20,815 nucleotides of DNA from an uncultured Collinsella sp. (GCA_959601045.1 CAUGNZ010000032.1:1-20815), one strand, 5' to 3'; counted from the first letter of the stretch, positions 7,238 through 15,517 are shown. Translations and numbers: made by a program. The notes: generated by a model from the sequence alone, not told the origin.

Positions 7238-9952
7238 CTACTCGGTACGGGCAACCTGGTCGATACGATAACCCTCGATCTGGTCGCCGGGCTTGATGTC
7301 CTGGAAGTTCTCCAGGCCAATGCCGCCCTCGGAACCGCTCTTGAGGCTCTTGGCCTCGTCCTTGTAGTGACGCATCGAGGCGATCTTGCCGTTGAAGACC
7401 ACGATGCCGTCGCGCACCAGACGCACGGAATCGGTCGCGGCGATCTCGCCCTCTTCGACGCGGACACCGGCGGCGATACCGACTTTAGGCACCTTGAAGG
7501 TGTCCAGGACGGTCGCGGTACCCGTGGAGACCTCGACCTCGGTGGGCTTGAGCATGCCGATACGGGCAGCGTCGAGCTCCTCGAGGCACTTGTAGATGAC
7601 GTCGTAGCAACGGATCTCGACGCCCTCGCGCTCGGCAGCGGAGCGGGCCTTACCGTCGGGACGGACACCAAAGCCGATGATGATGGCGTTGGAGGCGTCG
7701 GCCAGAACGACGTCGGTCTCGTTGATGGCACCAACGGCGGAGTGGATCGTGTTGATGCGAACCTCGGACTGATCCATCTTGTCGAGCGAGTCCTGAAGGG
7801 CCTCGATGGAACCCTGGACGTCGGCCTTGATGATCAGGTTGAGCTCCTTGACCTCGGCGTCGGCAATGGTCTCGAAGAGGTTCTCGAGCGTGACGTGCTT
7901 GACGCGGCTCTGCTCCTCGATACGGGCCTTGAGCGAACGCTCGTCGGCAAGGGCACGAGCCTCGCGCTCGTCCTCGAACACGCGGAACTCGTCACCGGCG
8001 TTGGGCACGGACTGCAGGCCCAGGATCTCGACGGCGTCGGAAGGACCGGCCTCGGTGACGGCGCGGCCCTTGGGGTCGAGCATGGCGCGGACGCGGCCGT
8101 AGGTGAGGCCGGCGACCAGCGTATCGCCCACGTGCAGGGTACCGCGGGTCACGAGCACGGTAGCGACCGAGCCGCGGCCCTTGTCGAGCTTGGCCTCGAG
8201 GACGTTGCCGGAGGCAAAGGTGTCCGGGTTGGCCTTGAGCTCGAGCACATCTGCCTGGAGCAGCACGGTCTCCAGAAGGTCGTCGATACCGATCTTCTGC
8301 TTGGCCGAAATGTTGACGAACATGTTCTGTCCGCCCCACTCCTCGGGGATGACACCGTACTCGGTGAGCTCCTGGCGCACGCGGTCGGGGTTGGCGCCGG
8401 GCTTATCGATCTTGTTGACGGCAACGACGATGGGTACGCCGGCGGCCTTGGCGTGGTTGATCGACTCGACGGTCTGGGGCATGACGCCGTCGTCGGCAGC
8501 CACGATCAGAATGACGATATCGGTCACCTTGGCACCACGGGCACGCATGGCCGTAAAGGTGGCATGGCCCGGGGTATCGATGAAGGTGATCTTGCGGTCG
8601 TTGATCATAACCTGCGAAGCGCCGATTGCCTGGGTAATGCCGCCCGCCTCACCGGCAGCGACACCGGTGTGACGGATGGCGTCGAGGAGGCTCGTCTTGC
8701 CGTGGTCGACGTGGCCCATGACGGTGACGACCGGGGCGCGCGGCTTAAGGTCGGCGGGATCGTCGTAGAACGAGAAGGTGTTCTCCTCCTCGGGGGTAAT
8801 GATCTTGATCTGACGACCCAAGTCGTCGGCAACGAGTTCGACGAGGTCGTCGGACATGGACTGCGTCATGGTGAGCGGCGTGCCCAGCAGGAACAGGCGC
8901 TTGATGATATCGTTGGCCGGAACGTCGAGCGCCTCGGCGAGCTCCTGGACCGTAACGCCCTGGGAGACCTTGATGGCATCGAGCTCCTCGGGGTTCACGC
9001 CCTGGGCCAGCGCCTCCTCTATCTTGCGCTCCTCCTGAGCCTTGGCAGCTTCGCGCTCGCGCTTCTCCTTGCGCTTCTTGCGGCGACCGGTGGACTCGCG
9101 AGAGGCCTCCTCGACGGCAGCACGAGCCTCCTCGAGTACCTTCTCGCGGCTGTACTCCTCGGCCTCGCGAGCCATACGGCTATAGTGGTCCTCTTCGTTG
9201 TTGTGACCGCCCTTGCGCTTCTTGCCCTTGCCCTGCTTGTCGGGGTTGGGGAAGTCCATGCCGGCAGCGACGTTGTTGCTGGCGTTGGTGCGATGACTGT
9301 GCGGACGGCTCTCGGAGGCGTTGCGCTCGGAGTTGTTGTCGGAGGCGTTGCGATCGTTACGACGGCCACCGCGGCGGTCGTTGTTGCCGCCACGACGGTT
9401 ACCGCGCTCGGCGGCGCGCTCGGCTTTGGCCTTGTCCTCGGCGTCCTTCTTCTCCTTGAGCACGGTCTCCTGTGCGGCGATCTGGTCGAGCAGCGAACGG
9501 AAGCGCGAACCGGAGTCGGAAGCGGGAACGGCGCGGCGCTGGGCCTCGCGGGCAGCCTCCTCCTTCTCGCGAGCAAGGCGCTCCTGCTCGGCCTTCTTCT
9601 TGGCCTCGGCCTCGGCGCGGGCAGCCTCCTCGGCAGCCTGGGCTGCGGCAAACTGGCGGCGTTCCTCCTCACGTGCCTTCTCGGCGGCGATGCGCTCACG
9701 CTCGGCCTCGGCGGCGCGTGCGGCCTCCTCGGCGGCAGCTGCCTGCTCCTCGGCCTGCTTGGCGGCCTCGACTTCCTGAGCGCGGGCCTCGATCACCGAG
9801 GCGAGCTGCTTGCGGACCATGGCGACATAGGCGTCCTCCAAGGTGGAGGAAGCGGACTTAGCGGGAATCTTCATATCGGCGAGATGACCCATCAGTTCCT
9901 TGGAGGTCATGCCGAACTCTTTGGCCAGGGTGGACACACGGACTTTTGCCAT
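7238..9952 (-). CDS. infB: translation initiation factor IF-2
   Basis: GTPase that brings initiator fMet-tRNA to the 30S subunit and promotes subunit joining. The 904-aa protein opens with an IF2_N domain (1-50). A very long charged Ala/Glu/Arg coiled-coil stretch (about 50-180) and an Arg/Gly/Asn-rich stretch (about 185-230, with RRGG repeats) follow, and then a second IF2_N-like segment (about 328-392). The GTPase motifs are all intact: GHVDHGKT (413-420), DTPGH (459-463), NKID (513-516) and SAK (549-551). The C-terminal domains that bind fMet-tRNA are present. The start has AGGTGA just upstream. The 91-nt gap after nusA, where ylxR and ylxQ usually lie, holds only two hairpins. Confidence 0.97.
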   Translation of the reverse strand: MAKVRVSTLAKEFGMTSKELMGHLADMKIPAKSASSTLEDAYVAMVRKQLASVIEARAQEVEAAKQAEEQAAAAEEAARAAEAERERIAAEKAREEERRQFAAAQAAEEAARAEAEAKKKAEQERLAREKEEAAREAQRRAVPASDSGSRFRSLLDQIAAQETVLKEKKDAEDKAKAERAAERGNRRGGNNDRRGGRRNDRNASDNNSERNASESRPHSHRTNASNNVAAGMDFPNPDKQGKGKKRKGGHNNEEDHYSRMAREAEEYSREKVLEEARAAVEEASRESTGRRKKRKEKREREAAKAQEERKIEEALAQGVNPEELDAIKVSQGVTVQELAEALDVPANDIIKRLFLLGTPLTMTQSMSDDLVELVADDLGRQIKIITPEEENTFSFYDDPADLKPRAPVVTVMGHVDHGKTSLLDAIRHTGVAAGEAGGITQAIGASQVMINDRKITFIDTPGHATFTAMRARGAKVTDIVILIVAADDGVMPQTVESINHAKAAGVPIVVAVNKIDKPGANPDRVRQELTEYGVIPEEWGGQNMFVNISAKQKIGIDDLLETVLLQADVLELKANPDTFASGNVLEAKLDKGRGSVATVLVTRGTLHVGDTLVAGLTYGRVRAMLDPKGRAVTEAGPSDAVEILGLQSVPNAGDEFRVFEDEREARALADERSLKARIEEQSRVKHVTLENLFETIADAEVKELNLIIKADVQGSIEALQDSLDKMDQSEVRINTIHSAVGAINETDVVLADASNAIIIGFGVRPDGKARSAAEREGVEIRCYDVIYKCLEELDAARIGMLKPTEVEVSTGTATVLDTFKVPKVGIAAGVRVEEGEIAATDSVRLVRDGIVVFNGKIASMRHYKDEAKSLKSGSEGGIGLENFQDIKPGDQIEGYRIDQVARTE

Positions 9953-9972
9953 ATGACTTCACCTACCCTTTC

Positions 9973-10035
9973 TGGCACCTTGGGTGCCTAGAGACTGAAC
10001 GAGCGTGGGAGACGCGCCGGGACCCGCCCGGCGCG
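9973..10035 (-). promoter_or_regulatory. two hairpins in the nusA-infB gap
   Basis: CGCGCCGGG (10013-10021) pairs perfectly with CCCGGCGCG (10027-10035) around a 5-nt loop. GGCACC (9973-9978) pairs with GGTGCC (9982-9987) just upstream of the infB ribosome site. Neither is followed by a U run on the minus strand, so intrinsic termination is unlikely. RNA processing, mRNA stability or control of infB initiation are possible roles (inference). Confidence 0.4.
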
Positions 10036-10043
10036 ACCGCGCG

Positions 10044-11291
10044 CTAGATCAGGTCCTCCGCATCATCGAAGGCGTCGGTGTCGTGGACACCGCAGAAACG
10101 GGAGCCGGGACGGGCCTGGTTGCGGCACTGGATGCCGTCCTCGGACACGTACTCGCAGCGACGGACGTCCTCGTCCTCCTCGTCACCGATCAGGTCGGCG
10201 GCGGGCTCCTCGTGAACGGGAACGTTCTTGAGGATGTCGGCGGCAAGCGTCTCGGACTTGATGTCGATGTGCCAGCCGGTCAGGCGCGCGGCGAGGCGGG
10301 CGTTCTGGCCCTCCTTGCCGATGGCGAGGGACAGCTGGTCGTCGGGGACGATGACGCCGGCGTAGGCCTTCTCCTCGTCGATGAGGACGCGGGTGACCTT
10401 GGCAGGCGACAGGGCGTTGGCGACGTAGACGGCAGGATCGGCATCCCACAGGATGACGTCGACGCGCTCGCCACGGAGCTCGCCCACGACAGCGCGAACA
10501 CGGCTGCCCTTGGGGCCGACGCAGGCGCCCACGGGATCCAGACGGTCGTCGAGCGAGTGGACGGCTACCTTGGAACGCTGGCCGGGCTCGCGGGCGATCG
10601 ACTTGATCTGGACGGTGCCCTCATAGATCTCGGGCACCTCCTGCTCAAACAGACGACGCATGAGCTCGGGGTGGGTGCGGGAGATGACAATCGGCGGACG
10701 GCTGTGCTCGCCGCGAACCGGTTGCAGGTTGGAGTTGGGGTCGCGTACGTCGATGATCACGGCCTTGATGTGCTGGTTGTGCAGGTAGCGCTCGCCCATC
10801 GGGCGCTCGTTGCGCTCGTTCTCGTAACGGCGCTGGTCGAAGTGCGGCAGCTCGGCCTCGACGCCCTCGCGGATCTTGACGATCGTGAAGTCGGGCGTGG
10901 ACTGCAGCACGGTGCCGCTGATGAGGTCACCGATGCGGCCGGAGAACTCCTCGTAGATCTGCTCGCGGGCGGAGTTGCGCACGATGGCGTTGATCTCGGC
11001 CTTGGCGTGCTGGGCGGCGATGCGGCTCGTGTTCTTGGGGGTGACGTCGATCTCCTCGAACTCGGTGAAGTTGCCCTCCTCGTCCATGGAATCGTCGATC
11101 GGCTCCAGGCGGTAGACGTAGATCTTGCCGGTGGTGCGGTCGATGGTCACCTTGGCGCCCCACTCAAGATGCAGGATCTCGGCATAGCTCTTGGCGAGCG
11201 ACTGCTCCAGGCGGTCGATCAGGTAGAGCTGGTCGATGTGCTTCTCCTGGCAAAGCTCCATCAGGGCGGACATCATGTCGGATGCTGCCAT
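10044..11291 (-). CDS. nusA: transcription factor NusA with C-terminal Cys/His motif
   Basis: Binds RNA polymerase and controls pausing, termination and antitermination. The 415-aa protein has the N-terminal polymerase-binding domain (1-120), an S1 domain (about 121-190), KH1 with GACVGPKGSRVRAVVGEL (255-272) and KH2 with AIGKEGQNARLAARLTGW (323-340). There are no C-terminal acidic repeats of the E. coli type. Instead a short acidic linker leads to a Cys/His motif: C379, C389, C400 and H403, spaced C-x9-C-x10-C-x2-H. This looks like a small zinc-binding knuckle and is not part of standard NusA. The ATG lies 1 nt after the rimP stop, with AAGGAAAG as ribosome site inside the rimP end. Confidence 0.95.
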   Translation of the reverse strand: MAASDMMSALMELCQEKHIDQLYLIDRLEQSLAKSYAEILHLEWGAKVTIDRTTGKIYVYRLEPIDDSMDEEGNFTEFEEIDVTPKNTSRIAAQHAKAEINAIVRNSAREQIYEEFSGRIGDLISGTVLQSTPDFTIVKIREGVEAELPHFDQRRYENERNERPMGERYLHNQHIKAVIIDVRDPNSNLQPVRGEHSRPPIVISRTHPELMRRLFEQEVPEIYEGTVQIKSIAREPGQRSKVAVHSLDDRLDPVGACVGPKGSRVRAVVGELRGERVDVILWDADPAVYVANALSPAKVTRVLIDEEKAYAGVIVPDDQLSLAIGKEGQNARLAARLTGWHIDIKSETLAADILKNVPVHEEPAADLIGDEEDEDVRRCEYVSEDGIQCRNQARPGSRFCGVHDTDAFDDAEDLI

Positions 11292-11292
11292 C

Positions 11293-11787
11293 TTACTTTC
11301 CTTCCTTCGCGGGCTTGAAGTCGTAGGTGGGCTTCAACTTGCACTTTTTAACATCAGAGAAATCGAGGGTGACGGACTCGCCGTCCTCGAGCTCGAGAGT
11401 CACGTCGGTCTCGGTCGCAGCGGCAATCTTGCCGGCGTACTTGCGACGGCCCTCAGTGGCGGTGGAGGTGAGCTCACAGTTCTCGCCCACAAAGCGGGCA
11501 AAGTCGCACGGGCGGCGCAGCGGGCGCGCCATGCCCGGGCTCGACACCTCAAGCGTATAGCTCGAAGAGATAGGGTCGAGCTCCTCAATCACATCGCCGA
11601 CCCACTTGGTGTTGGCCGTGACGTCGTTGAGAGACAGGCTCTGACCCTCGGCACCCTCGATACGCACGCGCACGCAGGGGGCCTTGGTGGCGCCCACGAG
11701 CTCGACGTCGACGATGTCGACATCGTGCTGGGGAGCAACGGCCTCGAGCGCGTCGATGATCGCCTGCTCGGTCTTGGTCTTGACCAT
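11293..11787 (-). CDS. rimP: ribosome maturation factor RimP
   Basis: Binds 30S precursors and is needed for efficient assembly. The 164-aa protein has the two-domain RimP pattern, with DVDIVDVEL in the first domain, the family signature LEVSSPGMARPLRRPCDFARF in shortened view (LEVSSPG then RPLRRP and DFARFVG), and a C-terminal SH3-like barrel containing LELEDG and FSDVKKCKL. The ATG at 11787 has GGAGG 7 nt upstream. The frame stays open back to 12042, but that extension crosses the promoter and terminator and does not look like protein. First gene of the operon, 1 nt before nusA. Confidence 0.93.
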   Translation of the reverse strand: MVKTKTEQAIIDALEAVAPQHDVDIVDVELVGATKAPCVRVRIEGAEGQSLSLNDVTANTKWVGDVIEELDPISSSYTLEVSSPGMARPLRRPCDFARFVGENCELTSTATEGRRKYAGKIAAATETDVTLELEDGESVTLDFSDVKKCKLKPTYDFKPAKEGK

Positions 11788-11807
11788 TGCGGCACCTCCA
11801 TCCATAC

Positions 11808-11840
11808 AAAAAAGAAGCGGGGCCGAAACCCCACTTCTTT
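11808..11840 (-). terminator. intrinsic terminator in the rimP leader (attenuator)
   Basis: On the minus strand AAAGAAG-T-GGGG (11840-11829) pairs with CCCC-G-CTTCTTT (11822-11811), with one internal mismatch and a 6-nt loop, and runs directly into a tract of six U (11813-11808). It sits between the promoter and the rimP ribosome site with no other gene ahead of it, so it can only act on the operon's own transcript. In B. subtilis the nusA operon is known to be autoregulated by NusA-dependent termination in its leader. The same logic is inferred here. Confidence 0.75.
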
Positions 11841-11865
11841 CAATTACAACTTCATTTGCAAGCAA

Positions 11866-11894
11866 ACTATACCAATAGCTGCGGAAACGCGCAA
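11866..11894 (-). promoter_or_regulatory. sigma-A promoter of the rimP-nusA-infB operon
   Basis: On the minus strand there is TTGCGC (11894-11889), a 17-nt spacer and TATAGT (11871-11866). The -35 matches the consensus at four of six positions and the -10 at five of six, with ideal spacing. Transcription would start near 11859, about 20 nt before the leader terminator. Confidence 0.7.
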
Positions 11895-12144
11895 GCACAG
11901 TACGAATCTGCAGGTCAGCGTGCGCACAGCTTCTCCACAAGAATAGGACAATTGGTCGAAGAACCCCAAGCGGCGCACCCTCAACAGCCCCAAAACGGGC
12001 CATGCGTCCCATTCCACAGGCCCGTTCGGACCCCAAGGGCATTCCTCCCCGAGCCCCTTTCGATCAGACTTACGCTAAGGGGCATTCTGCAACAAGCCAG
12101 CCAGCAAGTCGCACAACGACGAACCTTTCCAAATCCTCTACGGC
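11895..12144. other. intergenic stretch with two hairpins, no gene seen
   Basis: Between the divergent rimP promoter and the lipoprotein gene I see no convincing gene and no clear plus-strand promoter. AACGGGCC (11994-12001) pairs with GGCCCGTT (12019-12026). GCCCCTT (12053-12059) pairs with AAGGGGC (12077-12083). These could fold in the lipoprotein mRNA leader if transcription starts far upstream. Confidence 0.35.
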
Positions 12145-12156
12145 AAGGAGGCACCC

Positions 12157-12729
12157 ATGAATCGCCTAGGCACCCTCTGCATGACTGCGCTCGCCATCGC
12201 AACGTGCTCGTTGGCCCTCTTAGGCTGCGGCAACACGAATGGCAAAACCGGAACATGCGAACCGAACCCTGGCAGCACCAAAGCCATCGAGAAAACGACG
12301 CCATCGGAGAGCTTCGACAAAATTAACGAAGACATCGTCGATTCCCAGGGCCTGGGTCCCGATTCCCAAGAACAGTTCCCCATCGACCTTGAGGCAGACG
12401 AGAACGTCCATGTTACCTGCGTGGGCAAGGACACGGATGGCTACGGCGACGCCGTGTTGATCTTTGCGGTGACAAACAACACCGATGTCGACATGATGTT
12501 TGGCGATGTGGACTCCTATGCCTACGTCAACGGCGTGGTCCGCGATGTGCGCATGCGCCAGCAGGTCGCAGCGGGCGAGGAAACGCGCGCCAAGCTCACC
12601 TTTGTAGGCACCTTCGACGACCCGGACTTTGATGTGAACAACGACCTCAACGACATCTACCTCAACATTTGGATGTTCGAAGAGGCAACGGGCAACGTTT
12701 ACTTTAGGGACCTGGTACACATCCCGTAG
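12157..12729 (+). CDS. putative lipoprotein, possibly DUF5067/DUF4352-like
   Basis: A 190-aa protein with a lipoprotein signal: a short N-terminus with a single Arg, a hydrophobic stretch (about 7-22) and a lipobox LLGC with Cys24 as the lipidated residue. A polar linker (about 25-75) follows. The C-terminal domain has alternating strands, including VHVTCVGKDTDG, AVLIFAVTNNTD and AAGEETRAKLTF. That layout suits an immunoglobulin-like extracellular fold of the kind seen in DUF5067/DUF4352 proteins, but the assignment is by look only. The start is secure: AAGGAGG (12145-12151) lies 5 nt before the ATG. It stands alone, divergent from rimP and convergent with leuS, and ends in a shared terminator. 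Function unknown. Confidence 0.8.
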   Translation: MNRLGTLCMTALAIATCSLALLGCGNTNGKTGTCEPNPGSTKAIEKTTPSESFDKINEDIVDSQGLGPDSQEQFPIDLEADENVHVTCVGKDTDGYGDAVLIFAVTNNTDVDMMFGDVDSYAYVNGVVRDVRMRQQVAAGEETRAKLTFVGTFDDPDFDVNNDLNDIYLNIWMFEEATGNVYFRDLVHIP

Positions 12730-12772
12730 AAGACGGTGCGACGCACTGACTAAGCAGGGCAGACAACACAAA

Positions 12773-12804
12773 ACGAGGGACGACCCAACCGGATCGTCCC
12801 TCGT
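12773..12804. terminator. bidirectional terminator between lipoprotein gene and leuS
   Basis: ACGAGGGACGA (12773-12783) pairs perfectly with TCGTCCCTCGT (12794-12804). On the plus strand CTTTTA follows. On the minus strand TTTGTGTTGTC follows. It sits between two convergent genes and can serve both. Confidence 0.8.
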
Positions 12805-12833
12805 CTTTTATGCGTCAGTTAAGCGCGCAGCGC

Positions 12834-15410
12834 TTACTTGACCACCAGGTTGACCAGCTTGCCGGGCACGCAGATGGCCTTGACGACCGTCTTGCCCTCG
12901 AGCCACTTGGCGACGGCTTCCTCAGCGGCAGCCTGCATCTCCTCGTTGGAGGCGTCGCGGGCGACGTCGATGCGGCCGCGGACCTTGCCGAGCACCTGTA
13001 CGACGATCTGCACCGTGTCCTCGATGGACTCGGCCAAGTCGAACTCGGGCCAGGCGGCGGTGTAGGCATTGCCCTCGCAGCCGAGCGCCTCATGCCACAG
13101 CTCGTCGGCCCAGAACGGGCAGATGGGGGCAAGGACGCTCACGATATCCTTAGCCACGCCGTAGCACATCGCCTTGTCACGGGAAGCGCCCTCAGTAGCA
13201 TTGAGGTAGGCACTCGCGGCATTGACGAGTTCCATGACGGCCGAGATGGCGGTGTTGAACTGGCCGCGATCGAAGTCCTCGGTGCACTTGGCGATGGTCC
13301 GGTGACGCTCGCGATAGAGCTTCATCGCAACCTCGTCGAGCGCGGACTTGTCGAAGGCCACGTTGGCGTCGCCGGACTGGACGAGCTGCCACACGATACG
13401 CCAGGCGCGCTTGATGAAGCGGTTGGCGCCCTCAACGGCCTTGGGATCCCAGTCGAAGTCCTTCTCGGGCGGGGCGATAAACAGGATCGCCAGACGCATG
13501 GTGTCGGCGCCGTAGGGCTCGATGACCGAGCTCGGGGGCACGACGTTGCCCTTGGACTTGGACATGGTGTCGCCGTTCTCGTCCTTGACCATGCCCTGGC
13601 ACAGCAGGTTGGTGAAGGGCTCGTCCACACTCAGCAGGCCCAGGTCGCGCAGTGCCTTGGTAAAGAAGCGGCTGTAGAGCAGGTGCAGGATGGCGTGCTC
13701 GATGCCGCCGATGTAGTTATCGACGGGCATCCAACGGTCGGCGGCTTCGCGGGAGAAGGGCAGCTCGGTGTTGTGCGGGTCGGTATAGCGCAGGTAATAC
13801 CAGCTGGAGCAGGTAAAGGTGTCCATGGTATCGGTCTCGCGCTTGGCTGGGCGGCCGCAGACCGGGCAGGTGGTCTCGTAGAAGTCCTTGCACTCGGCAA
13901 GCGTCTCGCCGGCACCCAGGTCCAGGTTCTCGGGCAGCGTCACCGGCAGCTGGTCCTCGGGTACGGGTACGATGCCGCAGTGCTCGCAGTGGATGGCCGG
14001 GATGGGGTTGCCCCAATAGCGCTGGCGGGAAATGAGCCAGTCGCGCAGACGGAACTCGACCTTACGACGACCGCAGCCCATGGCCTCGAGGTCGGCCACG
14101 ATCGCAGCCTCGCCCTCGGAGTGCTTGCCGCCGCGCATACCGGTGTACTTGCCGGACTGGACCAGCGTGCCCTCGGCAGCATGGGCGCAATCCCAGTCGA
14201 CGGTCTCGGCATGGAAGGTATCGATGGTCTCACCGTTAGCCTCGACGGCTGCGCGGTCGTCATCGTCCAGGATGATCGGCACGATCGGCAGGTCATACTT
14301 GCGGGCAAACTCAAAATCGCGCTGGTCGCCGCAGGGAACGGCCATGACGGCGCCGGTGCCGTAGTCGGCAACAACGTAGTCGGCAACCCACACGGGGACC
14401 TTCTCGCCGTTGACCGGGTTCACCACGTAGCGGCCGGTAAAGGCACCGTGCTTCTCGAGGGTGCCCTGGGCACGCTCGACGGCGGAGATATGCTTGGAGT
14501 CCTCGACGATCTTGGTCACGGCCTCCTCGTACTCCGTACCCTCGACGAGCTCGTGCAGACGCGCGTACTCGGGAGCCAGGACAAAGAACGAGACGCCGAA
14601 GAGCGTGTCGGCTCGCGTGGTGAAGACGGTGATCTTACCCTCGTCGCCCTCGATGGGCTCGCCATCCTGGTCGCACAGGGTAAAGTCGACCTCGGCGCCC
14701 TCGGAACGACCGATCCAGTTGGCCTGCATCTGCTTGACGCGCTCGGGCCAGCCGGGGAGCTTCTCCAGGTCATCGAGCAGCTCCTGAGAGTACTCGGTAA
14801 TCTTGAAGTACCACTGCTCCAGGTCGCGCTTCTCGGGCTCGGTGCCGCAGCGCCAGCACTTGCCCTCGGTGACCTGCTCGTTGGCCAGAACGGTCTTGCA
14901 GGTGGGGCACCAGTTGACCGGGTTCTTCTTGCGGTAGACCAGGCCCTTTTCCCACAACTTCTCAAAGATCCACTGACCCCAACGGTAATAATCGGGGCTG
15001 CAGGTCTTGACCATGCGATCCAGATCGTAGGAGAAGCCCATGCGCTTCATCGTGGCGAGAGCCTGGTCCATGTTCTTATACGTCCAGGCGGCAGCCTGCG
15101 TGTTGTGCTTGATGGCGGCGTTCTCGGCAGGCAGGCCAAAGGCGTCAAAGCCGATGGGGTGCAGCACATCGTAGCCGCGCATGCGGGCCTGACGGGCCAT
15201 GGCATCGCCGATGGTATAGTTGCGCGCGTGGCCCATGTGCAGGTCGCCCGACGGATACGGGAACATCTCGAGCACGTACTTCTTGGGCTTGCTGGCGTCG
15301 GTGTCGACGGCAAAGAGGTTGGAGTCCTCCCAGGCCTTCATCCACCGGGACTCAATGGCCTGCGCGTCGTAGGCAGGGATCTCATCCTTATGATCTGTGC
15401 AATCGCACAT
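12834..15410 (-). CDS. leuS: leucyl-tRNA synthetase
   Basis: Charges tRNA-Leu with leucine. The 858-aa class I enzyme has the HIGH-type motif HMGH (58-61) inside PYPSGDLHMGHARNY and the KMSKS motif as MSKSK (616-620). A zinc-binding insert (WCPTCK then CWRCG) precedes an editing domain with FTTRADTLFG. A second Cys pair set (CEHCG then CPVCG) and a C-terminal anticodon-binding region with WADELWHEALG follow, which is the standard bacterial layout. The ATG at 15410 is preceded by AAAGGAG at 5 nt. The frame stays open upstream to 15524, but that part is Pro-rich leader sequence. The gene has its own long leader (about 185 nt) and probable promoter. Confidence 0.96.
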   Translation of the reverse strand: MCDCTDHKDEIPAYDAQAIESRWMKAWEDSNLFAVDTDASKPKKYVLEMFPYPSGDLHMGHARNYTIGDAMARQARMRGYDVLHPIGFDAFGLPAENAAIKHNTQAAAWTYKNMDQALATMKRMGFSYDLDRMVKTCSPDYYRWGQWIFEKLWEKGLVYRKKNPVNWCPTCKTVLANEQVTEGKCWRCGTEPEKRDLEQWYFKITEYSQELLDDLEKLPGWPERVKQMQANWIGRSEGAEVDFTLCDQDGEPIEGDEGKITVFTTRADTLFGVSFFVLAPEYARLHELVEGTEYEEAVTKIVEDSKHISAVERAQGTLEKHGAFTGRYVVNPVNGEKVPVWVADYVVADYGTGAVMAVPCGDQRDFEFARKYDLPIVPIILDDDDRAAVEANGETIDTFHAETVDWDCAHAAEGTLVQSGKYTGMRGGKHSEGEAAIVADLEAMGCGRRKVEFRLRDWLISRQRYWGNPIPAIHCEHCGIVPVPEDQLPVTLPENLDLGAGETLAECKDFYETTCPVCGRPAKRETDTMDTFTCSSWYYLRYTDPHNTELPFSREAADRWMPVDNYIGGIEHAILHLLYSRFFTKALRDLGLLSVDEPFTNLLCQGMVKDENGDTMSKSKGNVVPPSSVIEPYGADTMRLAILFIAPPEKDFDWDPKAVEGANRFIKRAWRIVWQLVQSGDANVAFDKSALDEVAMKLYRERHRTIAKCTEDFDRGQFNTAISAVMELVNAASAYLNATEGASRDKAMCYGVAKDIVSVLAPICPFWADELWHEALGCEGNAYTAAWPEFDLAESIEDTVQIVVQVLGKVRGRIDVARDASNEEMQAAAEEAVAKWLEGKTVVKAICVPGKLVNLVVK

Positions 15411-15429
15411 ATCAGCTCCTTTGTTAGCT

Positions 15430-15494
15430 GGGTTGGGGCGGGGCGGGGGTTCGGTTTGTTGCATCTGGGGGCGGTGCCGGATCGGGGGCGCCCC
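15430..15494 (-). promoter_or_regulatory. G-run leader of leuS (G-quadruplex motif on template strand)
   Basis: The plus strand reads GGG-TT-GGGG-C-GGGG-C-GGGGG at 15430-15449, a full four-run G-quadruplex motif. Two more G5 runs lie at about 15477 and 15484-15488. The plus strand is the template for leuS. The mRNA copy is correspondingly C-rich and G-poor just before the ribosome site. GGCGGGGCG (15437-15445) is also complementary to CGCCCCGCC at 15573-15581 near the leader 5' end, so the leader could close into a long-range stem. Confidence 0.5.
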
Positions 15495-15517
15495 TACAGT
15501 GAGCAGCGCCGACAAAT

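Noticed and set aside
7367..9991. Long plus-strand open frame (874 codons) opposite infB
   Set aside because: Its protein is Leu/Gly/Asp/Val repetitive with no domain, and it is the mirror of a GC-rich real gene. infB is certain on the other strand.
11788..12042. N-terminal extension of rimP
   Set aside because: It would translate through the promoter and the leader terminator. GGAGG upstream of ATG 11787 gives a better start.
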